Origin: Sva-07 sp035527095
GTDB lineage: Bacteria > Actinomycetota > Acidimicrobiia > Acidimicrobiales > Ilumatobacteraceae
NCBI GenBank assembly: GCA_035527095.1
Contig: DATLBC010000084.1
Span: 1-5,614 of the forward strand
DNA length: 5,614 bases
Direction of reading: 5' to 3'
Made by a program: the position numbers and the translations under genes. Below the pieces are notes generated by a model. That model ran no database searches, was not told where the DNA came from, and worked only from the letters and a program-made list of their open reading frames with translations. This document shows, in pieces, positions 1-4,276 of the stretch (its first letter is position 1; every line of letters starts with the position of its first letter).

Positions 1-1136
1 AGGAATCCATCGGTCAGTTCGTCGGTGGTTGCCCGAGGGACCTCGTGGAGCCGAGCGCTGACCCACACCGAGTTCCCTGCTGCCGAGTCCTTCGGCCGTG
101 CTCCGACGGTCACGATCGGTGGATCGGTGAACACGCACGCCGGGAGCACGACGTCGTCGAAGCGCCTGGTGCCGTCGCCGACGATGCCATCGGCAACGAC
201 GCGGGCCTGATGATTGGCCAGGTGTGTGTAGGTCCCGTGACCTGCCACGTCGCCGATCGCCCACAGCGAGCTCGTGCCGGCGACCCGACCGTCGAGCCCC
301 ACCACGAATTCGTCGCCACTTTCCAGCCCGACGGTTTCGAGGCCGAGGTTGCTGGTCCGGGGCTGGATCCCGGTGGCGACCAACACGCGATCGGTCACGA
401 CGGTTGCGCCGTTGTCGAGCGTCGTGCGGACCCCACCACCGCGGCGCTCGATGCGCTCGATGGTGACCCCGCGGCAGACACGTACGCCGGCAGCGCGAAG
501 GGCGTCGTCGAGGATCTCGCCGACGTCGCCGGGCAGATGCGCGAACGCGTGCGGTTCTGCGTCGAGCACGTGCACTTCGGTGCCGAATCCGGCGAAGATC
601 GTCGCCATCTCGCAGCCGATCACGCCTCCGCCGACGATCGTGAGCCGCGCTGGGCGATCTTCCGCGAGCATGGCGTCAGCGCTGGTCCAGAGACGGTCAC
701 CGAGTTCGTCGAGCCCGGTGATCGGTGGCAGGACCGGCTCCGACCCCGTGGCCAGCACGACGTGGCGTGCGTGGTATCGCTCGCCGTCGGCCTCGACCGA
801 GCCGTCACCGACCAAACGAGCCGAGGCGCGGACGAGGTCGGCGCCATGGCGTTGCAGATCGAGTGCGTGATGCGAGTCGTCCAGCTGCTCGGCCACGTCG
901 AACCTGCGACGAATCGCGTGATCCCAGGTGTGTCCCGCTGCTGCGTCGCGGAGCATCGACTTGGTCGGCATGCAGGCGACGAAGGGACACTCGCCACCGA
1001 CGCGTTCGGGCTCGAACACGACGACCCGACAACCGGCGGAGCCGACCTCTGCAACCAGGGCCTCCGCGGCTGAGCCGCCGCCGAGGACGGCGACGTCGTA
1101 GTCCGGCACAGACTCGTATTCAGGGGGAGACGTCAT
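1..1136 (-). CDS. FAD-dependent pyridine nucleotide-disulfide oxidoreductase (3' end outside window)
   Basis: The reading frame is open from ATG at 1136 to the window edge, giving 378 residues of a family usually about 450-480 long. Seen in order: an N-terminal FAD dinucleotide fold (VAVLGGGSAAEALV, residues 15-28); a redox-active pair C50/C55 in GGECPFVACMPTK, the CxxxxC pattern of lipoamide dehydrogenase, glutathione and mercuric reductases; ATGS (129-132); an NAD(P)-binding fold IVGGGVIGCE (167-176); and the second FAD motif LWAIGDVAG (D296). The dimerisation domain begins near residue 330, and its catalytic His-Glu would lie beyond the edge. D192 at the end of the second strand of the nucleotide fold suggests NADH over NADPH, which is inference. 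Such enzymes pass electrons from NAD(P)H through FAD to a disulfide or other acceptor in the cytoplasm. The substrate cannot be named: the active-site sequence is not the usual GGTCxNxGC, so lipoamide dehydrogenase, mycothione reductase or mercuric reductase are not supported. It is divergent from dps. No Shine-Dalgarno is visible. An in-frame GTG at 1145 is an alternative start. Confidence 0.9.
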   Translation of the reverse strand, partial: MTSPPEYESVPDYDVAVLGGGSAAEALVAEVGSAGCRVVVFEPERVGGECPFVACMPTKSMLRDAAAGHTWDHAIRRRFDVAEQLDDSHHALDLQRHGADLVRASARLVGDGSVEADGERYHARHVVLATGSEPVLPPITGLDELGDRLWTSADAMLAEDRPARLTIVGGGVIGCEMATIFAGFGTEVHVLDAEPHAFAHLPGDVGEILDDALRAAGVRVCRGVTIERIERRGGGVRTTLDNGATVVTDRVLVATGIQPRTSNLGLETVGLESGDEFVVGLDGRVAGTSSLWAIGDVAGHGTYTHLANHQARVVADGIVGDGTRRFDDVVLPACVFTDPPIVTVGARPKDSAAGNSVWVSARLHEVPRATTDELTDGF

Positions 1137-1142
1137 GCGGAG

Positions 1143-1169
1143 CACGTACCCGAGCGGAGCACGGTTCAA
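1143..1169 (-). promoter_or_regulatory. possible leaderless promoter of the oxidoreductase
   Basis: On the minus strand there is a -10-like TACGTG (1148 to 1143) six bases before the ATG at 1136, and a -35-like TTGAAC (1169 to 1164) with a 15-base spacer. The spacing to the ATG is what a leaderless transcript would need, and no ribosome binding site is present. However, the -10 lacks the final T, and the spacer is shorter than the usual 16-18. This is a weak candidate only. Confidence 0.25.
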
Positions 1170-1206
1170 ACGGGTCCGGTGGGGCGAGCGTGCCGGTCCT
1201 TCCGAG

Positions 1207-1232
1207 GTTTCGATCGACGACCGACGGGGCAG
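1207..1232 (+). promoter_or_regulatory. speculative stress-sigma-like promoter of dps
   Basis: GTTT (1207-1210) is followed after 16 bases by GGGCAG (1227-1232), 10 bases before the dps ATG. This partly resembles the GTTT-N15/17-GGGTAT pattern of SigB/SigF-type general stress promoters, but the -10 matches only in GGG and one A. It is listed because the plus strand holds no TA dinucleotide between 1149 and 1348, so a canonical TANNNT -10 for dps is absent there. Confidence 0.15.
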
Positions 1233-1242
1233 TGCTGTTGTC

Positions 1243-1821
1243 ATGAGCAACTCCACCGCAACCACCACCGCAACCACCACCAACGGGTCCGCTGGCGATG
1301 TCGAGGTGAGGACCACGGTCGCTGGGATGTCCGAGTCGTCGACACAGGTAGTGCTCGCAGCGCTGCAAGACCGACTCGTCGCGACGCTCGACCTCCAGCT
1401 CACGCTCAAGCACATTCACTGGAATGTGGTCGGCATGAACTTCATCGCCATCCACGAGATGCTCGACCCGCAGGTCGATACCGTCCGCCTTCAGTCCGAC
1501 GCCATCGCTGAACGCATCGCCACCCTCGGCGGCGAGCCGCACGGAACCCCCGGCGCCATCACTTCGGGTCGGAGCTGGTCGGACTACGGGATCGACCGTG
1601 CGCCGACCGTTCAGCACCTCGTGGCGCTCGACAAGGTCTACAGCGGCGTGATCGGCGATCATCGCAGCGCTGTCGCGAGACTGGGCGAACTCGACCCGGT
1701 GTCGGAGGACCTTCTGATCGGTCACCTGCGCGACCTCGAACTCTTCCAGTGGTTCGTCAGGGCGCATCTCAAGGACGCAACCGGCGACGTCGTTCACCGC
1801 ACGACGTTCGACAAGAGCTGA
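1243..1821 (+). CDS. dps: Dps family ferritin-like protein (DNA starvation/stationary-phase protection)
   Basis: A 192-residue protein of the Dps family, which forms 12-subunit cages that oxidise Fe(II) with peroxide and store the iron, limiting Fenton damage. The ferroxidase ligands are all present with the spacing of E. coli Dps: H59 and H71 (KHIHWNVVG, AIHEMLD), D75, D86 and E90 (SDAIAERIATLGG). The stretches DPQVD, GTPGAI, DLLIGH and FQWFVRAHL closely recall mycobacterial Dps. The tail after FQWFVRAHL is only 18 residues with few basic residues, unlike the Lys/Arg-rich tail mycobacterial Dps uses to bind DNA, so DNA binding is doubtful. The N-terminus carries a Thr/Ala low-complexity stretch (TATTTATTT, 5-13). 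The frame is open upstream to an ATG at 1135, but that would collide with the divergent gene's start and code for an unfamily-like arginine-rich leader, so ATG 1243 is preferred. GTG 1306 is also possible, since it would give an N-terminus of mycobacterial length. No clear ribosome binding site is seen. A hairpin follows 8 bases after the TGA. Confidence 0.95.
   Translation: MSNSTATTTATTTNGSAGDVEVRTTVAGMSESSTQVVLAALQDRLVATLDLQLTLKHIHWNVVGMNFIAIHEMLDPQVDTVRLQSDAIAERIATLGGEPHGTPGAITSGRSWSDYGIDRAPTVQHLVALDKVYSGVIGDHRSAVARLGELDPVSEDLLIGHLRDLELFQWFVRAHLKDATGDVVHRTTFDKS
1255..1281 (+). repeat. 12-bp tandem repeat in the dps 5' coding region
   Basis: ACCGCAACCACC occurs twice head to tail (1255-1266 and 1267-1278) and is followed by one more ACC. 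In frame, each unit encodes Thr-Ala-Thr-Thr. Because the period is a multiple of three, slippage would change the tail length without breaking the frame. Confidence 0.9.
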
Positions 1822-1828
1822 CCCATAC

Positions 1829-1867
1829 TGGTTCCCGGGTCACCCGGATGGGTGATCCGGGCAACCA
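1829..1867 (+). terminator. strong hairpin after dps, probable U-tract-less terminator
   Basis: The inner stem is CCCGGGTCACCC (1834-1845) paired with GGGTGATCCGGG (1850-1861), 12 bp with one G-U pair and a GGAT loop. TGGTT (1829-1833) then pairs with AACCA (1863-1867) after a single bulged C at 1862, giving 17 bp in all. It starts 8 bases past the dps TGA. No run of T follows on either strand, as is common for actinobacterial terminators. It separates dps from the next promoter. A protein-binding or mRNA-stabilising role is an alternative. Confidence 0.65.
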
Positions 1868-1868
1868 C

Positions 1869-1898
1869 GTGACGAAGCATCCGAGGTGTCAGTACGAT
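1869..1898 (+). promoter_or_regulatory. leaderless sigma70-type promoter of the STAS gene
   Basis: A -35-like GTGACG (1869-1874) and a -10 TACGAT (1893-1898, fits TANNNT) are 18 bases apart. The -10 ends 7 bases before the ATG at 1906, which places the expected transcription start on the A of that ATG. There is no Shine-Dalgarno at a usable distance (GAGGTG at 1883 is 17 bases away), so translation of a leaderless mRNA is the simplest reading. Confidence 0.6.
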
Positions 1899-1905
1899 CC
1901 GTGCG

Positions 1906-2232
1906 ATGCCCAACCGTCTGGTGATCACCGAGATCGACCCGAACCACGTCGCACTCCAGGGCGAGATCGACGCACACTCAGCGCCCGGCGTGGCAGAGCA
2001 CTTCACCTCCCTGCCGGCTGGCGATGACGACATCGTGATCGTCATGGCCGAGGTCACGTTCATCGATTCCAGCGGATTGCGGGTACTGATCGATCTGCAA
2101 CAGCGAGCAGACGACGCAGGACGCCGCCTGGTGCTCGACGCACCGAGCCAGTCGGTCGCCAAGCTGCTCGAGGTGTCCGGTCTCTCCGATCACTTCACGA
2201 TCGGGCGAGAGCCGACAACCGACTCGAACTGA
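1906..2232 (+). CDS. STAS-domain anti-sigma factor antagonist (SpoIIAA/RsbV-like)
   Basis: A single STAS domain fills all 108 residues, the usual length for SpoIIAA/RsbV-type proteins. GEIDAHSAP (19-27) matches the first conserved segment (G-x-D-x-x-x-A), and VTFIDSSGLRVL (50-61) is the signature loop. The serine of the DSSG motif (S55 or S56) is where partner anti-sigma kinases phosphorylate family members; in the unphosphorylated state the antagonist binds the kinase and releases a sigma factor. Some relatives bind other regulators, so the partner is unknown. No HATPase_c kinase, PP2C phosphatase or sigma factor is in the window, which makes it an orphan here. It has its own promoter just behind the dps hairpin. 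Its last 14 codons overlap the 3' end of the convergent DUF2254 gene by 43 bp. Confidence 0.92.
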   Translation: MPNRLVITEIDPNHVALQGEIDAHSAPGVAEHFTSLPAGDDDIVIVMAEVTFIDSSGLRVLIDLQQRADDAGRRLVLDAPSQSVAKLLEVSGLSDHFTIGREPTTDSN

Positions 2233-3560
2233 ACGATCTCGTTCCTACTCCAGCCGGTCGTGTCGGCAGCGCTGGTGGTGTCGGCGATGGCGGTGTCCAG
2301 CGGCTCGATGGGGCCGGGAAGACCTCGACGTAGCGTCTCGGACCGCACCAGCGTGATGGTGCGCAGCAGCGTGGTCATGACTTCAGGGTCGGTGCGGCCG
2401 TAGCGACGAATCGGGCCGAGCGCCCGATCGAGATAGGCGACGTGCTGCGTTCGCATGAGGACCACAGTCCGACCGTCGCGGGTACGTGTTGTAGAGGGCT
2501 CCTGTCGAGCCCAGATCGAGATCAGCACATCGCCGATGTGCACGATGACATCGCAAGCGGTGGTCGGGTCGTTCACTCCGGGAGACAGCGCCCGCACCGC
2601 GATGTCGGTGAGCTGCACGAGACCGAATTCGACATCTTGTTGCATCGTGCGGCTGTCGCCGAGTGCGAACGCCTCCAGTGCGTGCGATCGAGCGGGGTGG
2701 TCGTCGGACGGTGGCGGATCGATCCACACCAACGGCGCACCCGCTGGCACGAACCCACCGATACTCACTGCGACGAACGCACTGGAGCCGTCGGGAATGG
2801 CGTCGAGTAGCGCCTCGGTGTCCATCTGTTGGATCCAACCTGCGACCGGGGCCTCGACGGCGGCGGCTCCCGTCGGAACGTCGACCAGGCCGCGAAGGTC
2901 GGGGTGAGTTCCCGGCAGCACCTCGGGTGCCTGCCCGCTGGGCACCGTGTCGTCGACACGGTCGACGACGTCGATGGTCTCGGCCGCGACACGGTCGGCA
3001 ACGGAGCCCACTCGGACGCTCTGCGTGAGGTGGTCGACGGACCGGACCACGGCCACGAGTGAGAGGACACCGAGCGCGACGGCGACCAATACGGTGACGT
3101 GCGGCACGATCCCGTCGCCGTCGTCGCCGAGGTCCCGGGTCGATCGCAGAGCGAGGAGACAGAAGACGGTGGTTCCCAGCACGAGACCGATCGCATGCTG
3201 CAGCGTTCGGTTGCCGAGCCAGTCGCGGAGTGTCCGTGGGGAGAACTGCGTGCTCGCCAGTTGCACGGCGACGAGCATCATCGACAGCAGCAGGGTGATC
3301 GAGGTGATCAGCCCGCCCGCCATGGCGGTGAACACCGATCGTGCGCTGTCGACGGTCGTTTCGAGCCAACCGGGCAACGCCTGATCGTTGAGGGTCCTGT
3401 CGAACACGAGCAGCGCCTGCACCAGCACGATCGCACCGCCGACGTACAGCATCGGGACGAATGAGAGGCGGTGCCGGATGCGGTCGGCGATCTGACGCAG
3501 CCGCACGACGCCGAGGTGGCGTCGCAGCCAACTGCTGGACTGGTCTTTCGGGGCACTCAT
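2190..3560 (-). CDS. DUF2254 family predicted membrane protein
   Basis: A 456-residue protein with four predicted membrane segments in the N-terminal half, at about 33-53, 78-102, 119-138 and 151-172, and a long soluble C-terminal part. Recognised as DUF2254 from LASTQFSPRTLRDWL (101-115) and DIAVRALSPGVNDPTTA (319-335), the two best conserved stretches of that family as I recall it. Residues about 235-281 (APVAGWIQQMD ... GGFVPAGAPLVWID) look like a small beta-barrel or barrel-sandwich fold; this is inference. The function of the family is not known. The start is ATG 3560: an in-frame GTG at 3611 would overlap the upstream regulator by 29 bp, and neither start has a clear ribosome binding site. 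Its ATG lies 22 bases after the regulator's stop, so co-transcription with it is likely. The C-terminal residues overlap the convergent STAS gene, leaving no room for a terminator between the two. Confidence 0.88.
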   Translation of the reverse strand: MSAPKDQSSSWLRRHLGVVRLRQIADRIRHRLSFVPMLYVGGAIVLVQALLVFDRTLNDQALPGWLETTVDSARSVFTAMAGGLITSITLLLSMMLVAVQLASTQFSPRTLRDWLGNRTLQHAIGLVLGTTVFCLLALRSTRDLGDDGDGIVPHVTVLVAVALGVLSLVAVVRSVDHLTQSVRVGSVADRVAAETIDVVDRVDDTVPSGQAPEVLPGTHPDLRGLVDVPTGAAAVEAPVAGWIQQMDTEALLDAIPDGSSAFVAVSIGGFVPAGAPLVWIDPPPSDDHPARSHALEAFALGDSRTMQQDVEFGLVQLTDIAVRALSPGVNDPTTACDVIVHIGDVLISIWARQEPSTTRTRDGRTVVLMRTQHVAYLDRALGPIRRYGRTDPEVMTTLLRTITLVRSETLRRGLPGPIEPLDTAIADTTSAADTTGWSRNEIVQFESVVGSRPIVK

Positions 3561-3582
3561 TGGGTGGAGCGTGCCGTGGGGG

Positions 3583-4200
3583 TCACCGCTGAACCATCGG
3601 GGCAGCCACACCGAACTGGTCGGCCTGAAGTGCGGCGAGCGTGCGATTGGCGACGCCGAGCTTGCCGAACAGGTGGCGCACGTGCGTCTTGATGGTGTCG
3701 ACCGACAGGTAGAGCTCGGCAGCGATCTCCCGGTTCGACGCGCCTCTGGCGATCAGCGCCAACACCTCGCGTTCGCGCTCGGTCAACACCGTCGCCGCCG
3801 CCCTGTCGTCGCCGGGGTCAGGTCCGATCCGCTCTCCTCGATGGACCCGCTCGATCGACTGGACGAGACGCAACCCGGTCTCGGACTTGAGGATCACGCC
3901 GTCGATCCGCATCGCCGAGACGTCGTCGAGAAATGCCGCAGGAGCGTCCCAGGTGTAGAGCACGACCTTCGCGATGTCTTGATCGGTGAGCATCGCTCGC
4001 ACACGGGTGAGGGCGTGGCGACGTCCAGCGAACGTGTCGAACAGAGCGATGTCACACGCCTCGTCGGGCGTGTCTCCGGCGACCGTCTCGACGACGCGGA
4101 CCCGGTCGGTGAAGGGCTTCAGCATCTCGCGCAGGCCCTCGACGATGATCTCGTAATCGTTCACCAGCGCGACCTTGATCGGCGAACCCATCGACGGCAT
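3583..4200 (-). CDS. NarL/FixJ-type response regulator, LuxR family
   Basis: A 205-residue two-domain protein. Residues 8-125 form a receiver domain with N14/D15 (VALVNDYE), the likely phospho-acceptor D55 (IALFDTF), switch residue T83 (VVLYTWD) and the conserved lysine K105 (VILKSET). Residues 138-192 are a typical LuxR helix-turn-helix (LTEREREVLALIARG, SNREIAAELYLS, VDTIKTHVRHLFGKL). It should bind DNA as a dimer and activate or repress unknown targets. The receiver is unusual: Asn replaces the first acidic pocket residue, and the DxxMPxxDG loop after the acceptor is missing, so control by phosphorylation is less certain. No sensor kinase is nearby. ATG 4200 has GGGAGG three bases upstream; ATG 4191, three codons in, would put that site 12 bases away. 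The frame stays open upstream to 4635, but that stretch lies inside the helicase gene in another frame and is not coding. It is followed by the DUF2254 gene after 22 bases. Confidence 0.92.
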   Translation of the reverse strand: MPSMGSPIKVALVNDYEIIVEGLREMLKPFTDRVRVVETVAGDTPDEACDIALFDTFAGRRHALTRVRAMLTDQDIAKVVLYTWDAPAAFLDDVSAMRIDGVILKSETGLRLVQSIERVHRGERIGPDPGDDRAAATVLTEREREVLALIARGASNREIAAELYLSVDTIKTHVRHLFGKLGVANRTLAALQADQFGVAAPMVQR

Positions 4201-4203
4201 GTT

Positions 4204-4209
4204 CCTCCC
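4204..4209 (-). promoter_or_regulatory. ribosome binding site of the response regulator
   Basis: GGGAGG on the minus strand is the clearest Shine-Dalgarno sequence in the window. It is 3 bases from ATG 4200 (short) and 12 bases from ATG 4191 (long), so it supports a start here but does not decide between the two. Confidence 0.55.
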
Positions 4210-4276
4210 GTTCCCATTGTTGCGCCTCGCGAAACGAACGTCCACGTCGTTCCGGCACGAGATGTACGCGTGAATG

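Noticed and set aside
45..1073. Long plus-strand frame of 342 codons
   Set aside because: It lies antisense to the oxidoreductase, whose FAD, NAD and CxxxxC motifs are unmistakable; the plus-strand translation shows no domain and is a high-GC mirror frame.
1134..1137. CATG giving ATG on both strands, as if dps and the oxidoreductase started on the same four bases
   Set aside because: The 36 residues between 1135 and 1243 do not resemble a Dps N-terminus, and this start would leave no promoter space; the coincidence follows from CATG being palindromic.
1120..1797. Minus-strand frame of 225 codons opposite dps
   Set aside because: No recognisable motif; dps on the plus strand has all ferroxidase ligands and explains this stretch.
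2383..3531. Minus-strand frame of 382 codons in the DUF2254 region
   Set aside because: Arg-rich translation in a shifted frame; the DUF2254 frame carries membrane segments and the family motifs.
4227..4252. Short imperfect inverted repeat (AACGACG / CGTTCGTT on the minus strand) between helicase and regulator
   Set aside because: Only about 7-8 bp with a bulge and no U-tract; too weak to call a terminator, and it may be chance.
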